Positions 54,498-63,567 are shown, numbered from the stretch's first letter. The stretch is DNA of 64,000 nucleotides from Alloprevotella tannerae ATCC 51259 (GCF_000159995.1 NZ_GG700642.1:584395-648394); one strand, 5' to 3'. Notes: generated from the letters alone by a model not told the origin. Made by a program: numbers and translations.

Positions 54498-55865
54498 TTA
54501 TCGTATTCCTTTCGTAAAGCTATATTGTGGCTTTGTCCAAGCAGCGCGATTGAGTTTGCCCTTCCAGACATTGCCACTACCGCTACAGAATAAGTACACT
54601 TCGCCACCAACCACTAAAGCCGCGCTATGCGTAGCCGCAATATCATTGGGGCGCTTCAAAGCATTCGGATTCCAAGTGCGCCCGCCGTCTTCCGTCAAGT
54701 AAAACGGCGCCGGCTTACCATCGTTTCCGTCGCCAACGAGTAAGGCCCCGTCAGCATAAGGTTGCAATGTAATGTTGCGTAATGCGGGACAAGGCTGCTT
54801 GTTACCGGCATCTGTGATGAGATACAACCAAGGAAAAACTTCCGCATTCGTTTTATCGATATAGCGCGTCCAGACACGAGCGGCACCACCATGCTGTCCT
54901 ACCAGCAGAAAGCGGTCAAAGTTGCTCCCCTCTTGTGGTTGCAGGGCCAGTCCGTCAAGTTCCGCATCGGGCAGTTCGCTTGGCGTATCCATATTGTCAG
55001 TTGTCCAATTTATACCATCCGTACTGCTATACAATTGGCCGCTCGTGAGCCCCACAAAGCCCGGTGAACCGACGGCTAAGAGCTGCGCAATCGGTTGCAC
55101 ATTGCCCATTGGCGACCACGTCAGGCCGTCCGTACTGCTCACCACGTACGTTCCGCGCGTAGCATAAAAGGTTCCATTATAATAATGTATGGAAGCGGGA
55201 GAAACGCTACCATCGGAAATGGCCGTCTGCGTCCAATTGGAAAGATCGGTAAGCGGAGATTTAAGCAGGAAGTTTTGCCAGCCGACCAGCGCATACAAGT
55301 ATACTTCGCCATTCACCAAGAATGCGCGTTTCACCTCGGCCGAAGCGAGCAGCGAGTTGCCGCTGACGAGCTGCTTCCACGTAGAAGAATCACCGGCCTC
55401 CTTATGCACGTTGATCTTCAACGTATATTTACGCCGCGAAACGCCGTCGCGGCCATAGACAGTGACCACGCGCGGTTGGCGGAAGTCCAAGCTATCGGTC
55501 AACACGAATGCAGTATCTTTACCCGAAATCAGCGACTGGACACTCAGCGAGCCTGTAGCCGAAATCTTGGCAAAGCGCGTGCGCGAGACGTCTACATCTC
55601 CCGGCAGCGAGTCTATATTAAAGATTTGCCCGTTCGCTTGATCAATGCTGAAAGGAAAGCGTTCGCCGGCCAGCATCGCAATGACGACCGTATCCTTTCC
55701 CTTTGCAGTGCGCTTATGTTGCGGACGCTTCACACCGCCAAGCTGTACGTTCGTAATAATACAATCGCCGGCATTGTTATCTTCGTCTTTACCCAGATCT
55801 CCGGCGCAACTTCCAAAGAGGAAGATCAGCGAAAACAGCAGGGCTGCTATAGAATAGTTCTTCAT
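54498..55865 (-). CDS. DUF6242-like lipoprotein
   Basis: 455 residues from the ATG at 55865 (MKNYSIAALLFSLIFLFGSC, lipobox FGSC, Cys20). A 40-codon upstream extension covers the promoter and is rejected. The N-terminal ~160 residues are two beta-sandwich modules (NVQLGGVKRPQHK, RKYTLKINVHKE). The rest looks like a six-bladed sialidase/BNR-type propeller (SSTDGLTWSPMGNV, SSTDGINWTTDN, TEDGGRTWNPNA). It is probably outer-membrane anchored. Family name from memory; function unknown. It is the first gene of the six-gene envelope operon. Confidence 0.78.
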   Translation of the reverse strand: MKNYSIAALLFSLIFLFGSCAGDLGKDEDNNAGDCIITNVQLGGVKRPQHKRTAKGKDTVVIAMLAGERFPFSIDQANGQIFNIDSLPGDVDVSRTRFAKISATGSLSVQSLISGKDTAFVLTDSLDFRQPRVVTVYGRDGVSRRKYTLKINVHKEAGDSSTWKQLVSGNSLLASAEVKRAFLVNGEVYLYALVGWQNFLLKSPLTDLSNWTQTAISDGSVSPASIHYYNGTFYATRGTYVVSSTDGLTWSPMGNVQPIAQLLAVGSPGFVGLTSGQLYSSTDGINWTTDNMDTPSELPDAELDGLALQPQEGSNFDRFLLVGQHGGAARVWTRYIDKTNAEVFPWLYLITDAGNKQPCPALRNITLQPYADGALLVGDGNDGKPAPFYLTEDGGRTWNPNALKRPNDIAATHSAALVVGGEVYLFCSGSGNVWKGKLNRAAWTKPQYSFTKGIR

Positions 55866-55897
55866 AATGTGAAATATGCCTATGATAATACAAGGTG

Positions 55898-55928
55898 CAA
55901 AGATAGAAGATAAGGAGTGACGAGCAAA
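55898..55928 (-). promoter_or_regulatory. Envelope operon promoter
   Basis: TTTG (complement of 55925-55928), 19 bases, then TATCTTTG (complement of 55898-55905), a perfect consensus match. It drives DUF6242-DUF6089-uppS-bamA-ompH-ompH, a message of about 6.7 kb. Confidence 0.65.
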
Positions 55929-56245
55929 GGGAAACACATGCTTTTTATCTTTTTTGTGGTGTGGTTTCGCTAATTTGTCAATCAAATCAAGAAGCTTTTA
56001 ACAAAAGGGCGCAAAGGGTCTGCTTGCAAGTAAGTTTACGAAAAAAGAGAGCGGCGAAGCGGCTTTTTTCGACCTCGAAAACTCACTCACCGTCAGCCCA
56101 TTCATTTTATGTGGAAAGTAGGCCACAAGCGGCCGCCGGCAGACATTATTTTCTACGCATTTTAGTCGGAAAACTAACTCACTCCGGACAAGGAAATGCC
56201 ACAGAAAGGTAACAAACGCCGATGCGAAATCCCTGCACTCGTTTC

Positions 56246-56329
56246 GTTTGGTCCCGGCAAACCATTGTTTGCTCCCGCCAAACCATTGTTTGGTGCCGGC
56301 AAACGATAGTTTGGTGCCACCAAACAATG
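56246..56329. repeat. Family 1 tandem array (locus 1c), 4 x 21 bp
   Basis: Units start at 56246, 56267, 56288 and 56309: GTTTG, seven bases (GTCCCGG, CTCCCGC, GTGCCGG, GTGCCAC), CAAAC, then NATN. The second unit is the reverse complement of the first 17 bases of unit 1 at locus 1a, so units occur in both orientations. Confidence 0.9.
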
Positions 56330-56865
56330 AGCAACCCCGTTTTGCAACTCACTTCATCAGATCATTGCCCTCATTTTCCTTGGCTTTAGCACTTCGATTT
56401 GGACTTGTCGCCATATCTTAAGCGTCTTGCGCGGACAAGGGGCGGTCGGCATAGAACGCAATGCTTTACGATGTAAGCGGAAATACGCCCTTCAAACTTT
56501 CATTTGCGACATACGCCCCTACAGTTTAAGCTCTCAAAATGCCGAACAGAGTGGGCAGCGTTTCAAAGTCTTCGCTTCGCCCCGCCATATATTGATTAGC
56601 GTGTGGAGGCATCAGTCAGCAGGTTACAAATGTACACAAGAGGCTATTATTTTGTAGTACAGAGCCACACAAAACTTGCCTTGCCACACGTCACGAGGCA
56701 ACTACCCTACCCCTGCCCCACGCTCCTATCTCCGAGTGCGAATCGAGCTGAAGCGCAGCCAAGCAAAACGAAATGTAGCCTTGCAAAAGATTTTTACCTT
56801 GTAAAGATTGCAAAATCGGATATTATCAGTATCTTCGCCCAATAAATCATCATATACTTATAAAT

Positions 56866-57426
56866 ATGTTCGACGTAAAAAAATGTCTCGCCGACTGCGA
56901 GAAAAAGATGGATGCGAGCGTGATGCACCTCGAAGAAACGCTGGCACAGATACGCGCCGGGCGGGCCAATGTGCATATTTTGGACGCTATACGTATAAAC
57001 TCCTACGGCTCAATGGTACCCCTCAACAACGTGGCTGCCATCACGACGCCCGATGCTCGCACGATTGCGATCAAACCTTGGGACAAGAGTATGTTTGCGC
57101 CGATCGAAAAGGCTATTATTGACTCTGAAGTGGGCATCATGCCCGAAAATAACGGCGAGGTAATACGACTGGCTATTCCCGCACTGACAGAAGAGCGCCG
57201 CAAACAGCTGGCTAAGCAGTGTAACAAAGAGGGAGAAGAGGCGAAGATGGCGATTCGCAATGCGCGCCGCGAGGGCAACGATAAGCTGAAAAAAGCGCTT
57301 AAAGACGGCTTGAGCGAAGATTCTGAAAAGGATGCGGAAGCTGACTTGCAGAAAATCCACGACCGCAAAGTAAAACAAGTAGATACCTTGCTCGCAGAAA
57401 AGAACAAGGAAATCATGACTGTATAG
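56866..57426 (+). CDS. frr: Ribosome recycling factor
   Basis: 186 residues, the standard length. RRF with EF-G splits post-termination ribosomes. The three-helix bundle and small domain are clear: MDASVMHLEETLAQIRAGRANVHIL, PLNNVAAITTPDARTIAIKPWDKSM, and the ending LQKIHDRKVKQVDTLLAEKNKEIMTV. It begins the plus-strand series frr-rsgA-nfeD-porX; rsgA starts 5 bases after its stop. Confidence 0.97.
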   Translation: MFDVKKCLADCEKKMDASVMHLEETLAQIRAGRANVHILDAIRINSYGSMVPLNNVAAITTPDARTIAIKPWDKSMFAPIEKAIIDSEVGIMPENNGEVIRLAIPALTEERRKQLAKQCNKEGEEAKMAIRNARREGNDKLKKALKDGLSEDSEKDAEADLQKIHDRKVKQVDTLLAEKNKEIMTV

Positions 57427-57431
57427 GCATA

Positions 57432-58364
57432 GTGCACGGGATAGTTGTGCGCAGCACGGGCAGCTGGTATGATGTCCGCACTGACGATGGACGCATCGTA
57501 GCTTGTAAGGTGAAAGGAAAATTTCGTTTGCAGGGTATTCGCTCTACCAATCCTGTCGCCGTGGGCGATGGGGTGACGATCGTAGAAACGGGCGACGGGA
57601 CGGCGCTCATCAACGCTATCGACGACCGGCGCAATTACGTGATTCGCCGGGCCTCAAACTTATCGAAGCAGAGTCAGATTTTGGCGGCCAATCTTGATCA
57701 GGCCTTGCTCCTTGTTACGATAGCGCGCCCCGAAACGTCGACCACCTTCATCGATCGCTTCTTGGCCTCGGCCGAAGCTTATCGCGTGCCGGTCTTAATC
57801 GTGTTTAACAAGACGGACGACTTGGGGCCGGAGGAGCGCGAAACGCTCTCTTATTGGTCGACTTTATACCGTGCGATAGGCTATGATTGCTTTTGTGTCT
57901 CGGCAACCGAGGGCGACGGACTGCCGGCCTTGAGAGAACAATTAAGAGGCCGACTATCCTTGCTCGCCGGCCATTCGGGCGTAGGCAAGAGTACGCTGCT
58001 CAATGCTTTTATCCCAACGGCAAACGTCAAAACGGCGGCCATCTCGGAAGCCCACGAGACGGGAATGCACACAACGACGTTCAGCGAAACATATGAATTG
58101 CCGGAAGGGGGCGCTTTGATTGACGTCCCGGGCATTAAAGGCTTTGGCACGTTTGATATGGAGCGTGCGGAAGTGGCGCACTACTTTCGAGAGATCTTCG
58201 AACTCTCACACGATTGCCGCTTTAATGATTGTACGCATACGCACGAGCCGGGTTGTGCGGTCTTAAAAGCGTTGGAAGAGCATCGTCTGGCGCCTTCGCG
58301 CTACACTTCTTATCTCTCCGTATTGGAGGATAAGGATGAAAATAAATATCGCGAAGCTTATTAA
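57432..58364 (+). CDS. rsgA: Ribosome small subunit-dependent GTPase A
   Basis: 310 residues from a GTG. RsgA matures the 30S subunit by releasing RbfA and checking the decoding centre. It has an N-terminal OB fold (GIVVRSTGSWYDVRTDDGRIV), then a circularly permuted GTPase in the order NKTD (G4), GHSGVGKSTLLN (G1) and DVPG (G3). A C-terminal zinc site follows (CRFNDCTHTHEPGCAV). The GTG lies 5 bases after frr, so translation is probably coupled. Confidence 0.96.
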   Translation: MHGIVVRSTGSWYDVRTDDGRIVACKVKGKFRLQGIRSTNPVAVGDGVTIVETGDGTALINAIDDRRNYVIRRASNLSKQSQILAANLDQALLLVTIARPETSTTFIDRFLASAEAYRVPVLIVFNKTDDLGPEERETLSYWSTLYRAIGYDCFCVSATEGDGLPALREQLRGRLSLLAGHSGVGKSTLLNAFIPTANVKTAAISEAHETGMHTTTFSETYELPEGGALIDVPGIKGFGTFDMERAEVAHYFREIFELSHDCRFNDCTHTHEPGCAVLKALEEHRLAPSRYTSYLSVLEDKDENKYREAY

Positions 58365-58453
58365 ATGCGCGGTGCGCCGGCAGTTGACGTCAACGCGCGA
58401 CAGGCGACCGATGGTTTGAACGCTTCAGTTGGAACAAATAAAAAGTTTACGAT

Positions 58454-58954
58454 ATGTCTCCCCTTTTGCTCATTATCATTTTTGCGCTGCTCGCTTTAGT
58501 CTTATTTGCGATTGAGGCTTTCATCGTTCCGGGCTTCGGCATCACAGGTATTGCGGCCACGGTGTGTGTCGTGATCGCCGATTCGTTGGTCTACTATTAT
58601 TATGGGGCGTTCTGGGCTACGCTGGCTTTGTTTGGATCTATCGTTGTCGTACTGTTCTTCTTTCGTTGGTTGGCCAAGTCGCGCACGATTGAGCGCCTGT
58701 CACTCCACACGAACATAGACGGAACGAATGCTACGCCGGCGCAACTCTCCGTAAAACCCGGCGACAAGGGAAAAGCCCTCACGCGACTCGCATTGATAGG
58801 CAATGCGTGCATCAACGGAGCAGATGTGGAAGTCAAATCGGCTTCCGGATTTATTGAAGAAGGGACATTGATCAAAGTAACGGCCGTCAAGGATGCGCTA
58901 ATCCTTGTGGAGAAGCGCGCAGACGGCGATAACAATAATATAAAAGGAAACTAA
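58454..58954 (+). CDS. NfeD-like membrane protein (short form)
   Basis: 166 residues. Two or three membrane helices (LLLIIIFALLALVLFAIEAFI; ATVCVVIADSLVYYYY; FWATLALFGSIVVVLFFFRW) are followed by an OB-fold NfeD domain (about 95-158, PGDKGKALTRLALIGNACINGADVEVKSASGFIEEG). Long NfeD proteins carry a ClpP-like protease domain, absent here. The short form usually partners with SPFH/flotillin-type proteins; none lies adjacent. It ends one base before porX. Confidence 0.85.
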   Translation: MSPLLLIIIFALLALVLFAIEAFIVPGFGITGIAATVCVVIADSLVYYYYGAFWATLALFGSIVVVLFFFRWLAKSRTIERLSLHTNIDGTNATPAQLSVKPGDKGKALTRLALIGNACINGADVEVKSASGFIEEGTLIKVTAVKDALILVEKRADGDNNNIKGN

Positions 58955-58955
58955 G

Positions 58956-60506
58956 ATGACGCAGGGACGCTTATTGTGGATCGATGATGAGATAGACTTG
59001 CTCCACGCACATATTATATTTTTGCAGAAAAGGGACTACGATGTCACAACCTGCTCCAACGGAACGGATGCCATAGATTTGTGTGGCAAAAATGCTTATG
59101 ACCTCATTCTTTTAGACGAGAATATGCCCGGACTTTCAGGTTTGGAAACGCTGGCGGGCATTAAAGAGGTGCAACCTAACGTCCCCGTCGTTATGGTTAC
59201 GAAGAACGAGGCTGAAGACATAATGGATCAGGCCATCGGCGCAAAGATAGCCGACTATCTGCTGAAGCCTGTCAACCCTATGCAGATCTTGCTCGTGTTG
59301 AAAAAGAACATTCATCAGCGGGAGATCGTCACAGAGGTGACGCAATCTTCTTACCGGCAGGAATTCGCCAACATTGCGGCGCAAATGAACGACTCTTCGA
59401 CGCCGGAAGAATGGATAGAATTATACAAGAAGTTGGTCTATTGGGAGCTGGAACTGTCGGAGACGGACAGTGCAATGAACGAGTTGCTGCAACAACAAAA
59501 GGAAGAAGCTAACTTGACATTCTCGCGCTTCGTGCGCAAGCACTACGAGGATTGGGTCAACAACGCGGAGACGCGCCCCGTGATTAGCCCGGACATTTTT
59601 AAGCGCTACGTTTTCCCGCGCTTAAGCAAAGGGCGTAAAGTCTTTTTACTCGTACTCGACAACTTCCGCTTTGATCAGTGGCGTATGCTTAGTCAGGAAC
59701 TCGTAGAGGATTATGACATCGAAGAAAACCTATACTTCAGCATCCTGCCTACGGCTACGCAATACGCACGCAACGCTTTGTTCGCCGGACTAATGCCGGA
59801 ACAAATCAGAAAAATGTATCCCGAACTCTGGGTTGAGGAATCAGAGGAAGAGGGCAAGAACTTAAATGAAGAAATGCTGATTCGGCGACAAATGGAACGC
59901 TTCAGACGGCGTGAAGTATTCCACTATCACAAATTAAATGACTCTGTTGCTGCCGATCGTTTCTTAGGTCAGTTCCGCAAAGTGACTCACGCACCGCTGA
60001 ATGTCTTAGTGATCAACTTCATCGACATACTTAGTCACGCCCGCACGGAGTCTCGAATGGTTCGCGAGCTGGCTTCTAACGAGGCGGCCTATCGCAGCAT
60101 CACGCTAAGTTGGTTCAAGCACACGGCTATTAAGGATCTCTTCACATATCTTGCATCCTTAGACTACGATATACTCATCACCACCGATCACGGTAGCATT
60201 CGCGTGGACGCTCCGATAAGGGTTGTCGGCGATAAGAACGTCAACACAAATCTTCGCTACAAGGTAGGCAAAAATTTGGGCTACAATAAAAAGGAAGTAT
60301 TTGAGATGCGCGACCCGGAACAGTACGGACTGCCGCGCCCCAACCTTTCTTCGAACTATATTTTTGCTGAAGGCAACAAATTCTTTGCCTATCCGAACAA
60401 TTACAACTACTACGTTCAGTATTATAAAGGCACATTCCAGCACGGCGGTATATCTATGGAAGAAATGATTATCCCAATCATCACGCTTCACTCCAAGAAA
60501 TACTAA
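58956..60506 (+). CDS. porX: PorX, type IX secretion response regulator with PglZ/alkaline-phosphatase domain
   Basis: 516 residues. The N-terminal receiver domain has the acidic pocket DDE (10-12), phosphoacceptor D54 (LILLDENMPG), T82 and K104. A helical linker (about 125-210) joins a C-terminal PglZ domain of the alkaline phosphatase superfamily (LDNFRFDQWRM, TATQYARNALFAG, TTDHGSI). In Porphyromonas PorX acts with the PorY kinase and an ECF sigma factor (SigP) to switch on T9SS genes, and its PglZ domain hydrolyses oligonucleotides. Neither PorY nor SigP is in the window. It is translated directly after nfeD with a one-base gap. Confidence 0.93.
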   Translation: MTQGRLLWIDDEIDLLHAHIIFLQKRDYDVTTCSNGTDAIDLCGKNAYDLILLDENMPGLSGLETLAGIKEVQPNVPVVMVTKNEAEDIMDQAIGAKIADYLLKPVNPMQILLVLKKNIHQREIVTEVTQSSYRQEFANIAAQMNDSSTPEEWIELYKKLVYWELELSETDSAMNELLQQQKEEANLTFSRFVRKHYEDWVNNAETRPVISPDIFKRYVFPRLSKGRKVFLLVLDNFRFDQWRMLSQELVEDYDIEENLYFSILPTATQYARNALFAGLMPEQIRKMYPELWVEESEEEGKNLNEEMLIRRQMERFRRREVFHYHKLNDSVAADRFLGQFRKVTHAPLNVLVINFIDILSHARTESRMVRELASNEAAYRSITLSWFKHTAIKDLFTYLASLDYDILITTDHGSIRVDAPIRVVGDKNVNTNLRYKVGKNLGYNKKEVFEMRDPEQYGLPRPNLSSNYIFAEGNKFFAYPNNYNYYVQYYKGTFQHGGISMEEMIIPIITLHSKKY

Positions 60507-60602
60507 ACGCAAAGCCTCATCGGACGTCCTCACATTATATATAGTAGATGTAGACTTAGATTCGATAGGAATGAATTTCGATTTAAAAGAAAATCTATGT
60601 GA

Positions 60603-60666
60603 GTGCGGTATAAGGAACTATCAGGAGTTCGTCTAAGCAACTCCGGTAAGCTTCTTATACCGACAC
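60603..60666. other. Two-tier stem-loop, candidate structured RNA
   Basis: GTG-CGGTATAAG (60603-60614) pairs with CTTATACCG-A-CAC (60654-60666) with one bulge. Inside, GGAGTT (60624-60629) pairs with AACTCC (60639-60644). The internal loops on both sides are nine bases. It starts about 95 bases after porX and ends 58 bases before the terminator. Confidence 0.5.
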
Positions 60667-60724
60667 GCAAACTTTACAAGCACTTTGCAGACTCCGGCAA
60701 AACGACCTATGCTGGCATTTATAA

Positions 60725-60764
60725 AAAACCTTCCGCCCCTCAAGAGTGTGGCGCGGAAGGTTTT
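60725..60764. terminator. Bidirectional terminator between porX and the T9SS substrate gene
   Basis: AAAACCTTCCGC (60725-60736) pairs perfectly with GCGGAAGGTTTT (60753-60764). T-runs occur on both strands, fitting the convergent genes. Confidence 0.8.
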
Positions 60765-60811
60765 ATTTAGGTGTAATGGTTGTTGATCATCAACCACCAC
60801 TCATTACAAGG

Positions 60812-62257
60812 TTACTTCTTCACCACTTTCTTTCCATTCACAATATATATACCCTTCGGCAAGTCTTCTACTTCGCCGTTGAGCTTCACGCCGCTAATCG
60901 TGTAGATGCCTTGCTTGGCTGCGAGCGCATCTGTCGTAACGTATTCGATGGCAGACGGGGTTTTCTCAATCACCACCTTGCTCGTTACCACCTCTCCGTT
61001 GAGTGCGACGCCTTGCAGCGAGGCATCAAATGCTGCTCCTTTAGGTTGAGTAACGGCGCAGCCGTCGAGGGTAAGCTTTACGATGGAGCAAATGGAGCCG
61101 CCCTTGCCTTCTGCCGTTACACGCGTACAATCGCCTTTGATGGTGAGCGTGGATTTGTCTTCGGAATAGTTTCCCGCAATGCCCACGCCTCCGGAGCCGG
61201 TACCCTTGGTATTAACGGTACAGTTCTCGATGATGAGGTTGGTATGGTTCATAAAGATAGCACAGTCGCCACTCACCACATCGAGACATTGGTCGTCAAG
61301 TTCGTTTCGCTCGCTATAGATACGGAACGGTTCAGTTGAGGCGATTGCTGTACGGTCACCCGCATCGACTTTACACTTTCCTACCACCTTGATGTTCATT
61401 GTCTGGCTAATAGAAATGGCCACTTTGTCGCTGTTCTTAATCGTGGCGTTGTCTAAGGTAAGGGTCTTGGTGCTGTGGTCGTAGCTTACCTTACCCTCTA
61501 CGCCGTCAATTACAGAGAGATCGTCGCAATTGGCAGAAGTTACCTGTGTGCCGGCAATATTGAGAGCGTAGTTTATTACTTTACCATCTATCGTTATCTC
61601 GTCCAGCAAAATGTAATTGCCTTCCCCGCTCTTGTTGCTGTCGTAGTGTCTGAACGCAATATATTTCGTGCCGACAGGCAGCTGCAGCGTGCGCTTAATC
61701 CACTCTGACTGATCCGCACCTTCCTCGATAGGTTTCAGATCGGTAGGTTTCTCGTCTTTCAACACTATCGTGAAATCGGAAATATCCTTACCGGTAGTCG
61801 ATGCGAGTACCTGATAGCGATCATCAGGATATTTAGGATTCAGAGAAAACCAATAGATCAGTTGGGTTGCCCCGGAAATCTTCGGAGAGATAAGATAGTT
61901 ATCCGGATTAAGAATCTCATACTCGTCTGAGAAGCTGCAGATAACACATTTGCCCGACTTAGGTCTCACCAAATCGTTGTTCAATACTTGCCAGTTCCTT
62001 CCATCATTGTTGGCGTCTATCAAAGTCCAGCCATCAGGTATTTCACCACTTTCGAAACCTTCTAACAAAGGAAAACTTACGGAAGCTTTGGCAGATGCCG
62101 TCTTGATTTTGTTGCCGGTTATCGGCATTTCTCCACTGCTGCTCTTGAGAGCTTGTTTTGCGATACTTTGCGCCTGCGCTGTGGTGGGCAGGACCATCAT
62201 TCCGATAAACAGCGCGACGATCGCCGCGTAGGTGTTCTTAAGTAAATGTTGTTTCAT
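60812..62257 (-). CDS. T9SS-secreted protein with cleaved-adhesin-type (choice-of-anchor J) domain
   Basis: 481 residues. A signal peptide (MKQHLLKNTYAAIVALFIGM...TAQAQ) is followed by a jelly-roll domain (about 50-225: LLEGFESGEIPDGWTLIDANNDG, YLISPKISGATQLIYW, ILLDEITIDG) of the kind in gingipain adhesins. A parallel-beta stretch (about 230-420) contains repeated NATIKNSDKVAI-like rungs. A short C-terminal sorting-like domain ends in KGIYIVNGKKVVKK, the type A T9SS signal. It is expected to be exported through T9SS and attached to or released from the surface. It converges on porX, the T9SS regulator gene. Confidence 0.85.
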   Translation of the reverse strand: MKQHLLKNTYAAIVALFIGMMVLPTTAQAQSIAKQALKSSSGEMPITGNKIKTASAKASVSFPLLEGFESGEIPDGWTLIDANNDGRNWQVLNNDLVRPKSGKCVICSFSDEYEILNPDNYLISPKISGATQLIYWFSLNPKYPDDRYQVLASTTGKDISDFTIVLKDEKPTDLKPIEEGADQSEWIKRTLQLPVGTKYIAFRHYDSNKSGEGNYILLDEITIDGKVINYALNIAGTQVTSANCDDLSVIDGVEGKVSYDHSTKTLTLDNATIKNSDKVAISISQTMNIKVVGKCKVDAGDRTAIASTEPFRIYSERNELDDQCLDVVSGDCAIFMNHTNLIIENCTVNTKGTGSGGVGIAGNYSEDKSTLTIKGDCTRVTAEGKGGSICSIVKLTLDGCAVTQPKGAAFDASLQGVALNGEVVTSKVVIEKTPSAIEYVTTDALAAKQGIYTISGVKLNGEVEDLPKGIYIVNGKKVVKK

Positions 62258-62580
62258 AGTTTCTGTGCCTCCCTGTTACATCTCCTCTCGGAGCAAGACC
62301 GTGTCGAAGGCTCGGGCCTTAAAATTGAATAATACTTGTTGTCCGGCAAACTCGTTGCCCGACTGATAATTTCTTCGTCTTCCTTGGAAAGAGCACCTGC
62401 CCCTCCGTAGGAAGTCCTTTCCCCGACTCAGAGTGAAAGAGATCTTGCTTGTTTCATCATCGTTTTATGATTACAATGTGTTATGCGTCTATGCTGTACC
62501 TGCTTTGCGTTTTATGCCGATCAGCCATTGTTTACCCTTTGTTTTTTGCAAAGTTCGGACGATTTACCCCAAACCGACTT

Positions 62581-62653
62581 GCTCTAATCGGACAAAAATA
62601 TGCTCTAATCGGACATTTTTATTTTCCCCGACTTGCTCTAATCGGACATGGGC
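62581..62653. repeat. Family 4 repeat cluster, three GCTCTAATCGGACA copies
   Basis: Copies start at 62581, 62602 and 62635. The first spacing is 21 bases; the second is 33 and includes CCCCGACTT, which also precedes the first copy in the form CCCAAACCGACTT. A/T runs follow the first two copies. Confidence 0.8.
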
Positions 62654-63082
62654 TTTTCATAAGTCATTGAAAAAGAACAAAAATACATAAAAATATCGAC
62701 ACCTTGCGGAAGATACGCGAAAAAATGTTTTTTGCTCTTATTTGGAACTTATCTAAACCTTTTTTGGGACCTTCCGATCCGTTTTCAAAGCAAAGCAACC
62801 AATGAAACAGCCACAGGAAAACTTACTTTTTCCGTCTTCCTGCGCTTTCGTCCGCCACTCCTCCCATCACCCTTGCATGTATCCTTATATACAATACTTT
62901 ATTCTTATAATCAGGTATTTATGGCTAATCATTCGCCTGTCGGAAAGCACATATCAACTCATTTTTCAGGTTGAAAGACGCAACTGCCATACGTCAATGC
63001 CGCCCCTAAAAGCTCAAAATAATGACCAAGTTTCAGATATTTTCTCGTAATAAACACGTCAAAAAACACAGTTAAAAAGGAA

Positions 63083-63407
63083 GAAAAAGTTCAAAAAACC
63101 GCGGTTCCATCGAAGATTCAGCCACAAAAGAACCTCCTCACCCATCCCCGCTTCCCATCCCCCAAAAAAGATCGCCAATAACCCGATCGGGGTTAGTCTT
63201 TTGGCAGGGCAGTGTTGACGCTGTGCATCAACATTGCATCAAATCAAAGATTAAATGACAACCCCGTAGGGTTGGTCTTTCAAAAACACGCCGTTTTACG
63301 AGTAAAGGACGCTTCACACTTTTACGAGAACACGCAAAAAGTAATCTAAAAACGGCGAAAAAGTTCAAAAAAGCACGGTTTCATCGAAGATTCAGCTACA
63401 AAACAAC
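63083..63407. repeat. Pair of 51-bp direct repeats bracketing two hairpins
   Basis: 63083-63133 and 63357-63407 agree at 46 of 51 positions without gaps (start GAAAAAGTTCAAAAAA, centre CATCGAAGATTCAGC). Between them lie AACCC-N5-GGGTT (63180-63194) and AACCC-N4-GGGTT (63260-63273), each followed by a GTCTTT motif after one base, and a GTTGA/TCAAC inverted repeat near 63213-63231. Confidence 0.8.
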
Positions 63408-63457
63408 ACCGCCTTATGCACTCCGATTCACTCATCTCCGCACCCTTGCCAAACTTT

Positions 63458-63567
63458 CACTTATGATCGTTGAAATTCTCCTATAAGACAATTTTAATTT
63501 GCCTATAAGACCGTTTTAACTTTCACCTAAGACAATTTTTCCGATCATAGGTGAAAGTTTGACCAAT
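63458..63567. repeat. Family 3 tandem array (locus 3b), 5 x 22 bp
   Basis: Boxes start at 63458 (CACTTATG), 63480 (CCTATAAG), 63502 (CCTATAAG), 63524 (CACCTAAG) and 63546 (CATAGGTG), all 22 bases apart. The middle three are followed by ACAATTTT-like runs. The register matches locus 3a, 43 kb away. Confidence 0.88.

Larger units (their letters stand above)
55866..56865. other. Divergent spacer between the envelope operon and frr
   Basis: One kilobase without a supported gene. It has promoter elements at both ends (55898-55928 minus; TATCTTCG at 56830-56837 plus, before frr) and the GTTTG array at 56246. Confidence 0.55.
60507..60811. other. Convergent spacer downstream of porX
   Basis: About 300 bases with a stem-loop element (60603-60666) and a bidirectional terminator (60725-60764). 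No coding region is seen. Confidence 0.6.

Noticed and set aside
55095-55913. 272-codon plus-strand ORF
   Set aside because: Antisense to the DUF6242-like lipoprotein, which has a clear lipobox, propeller motifs and a promoter.
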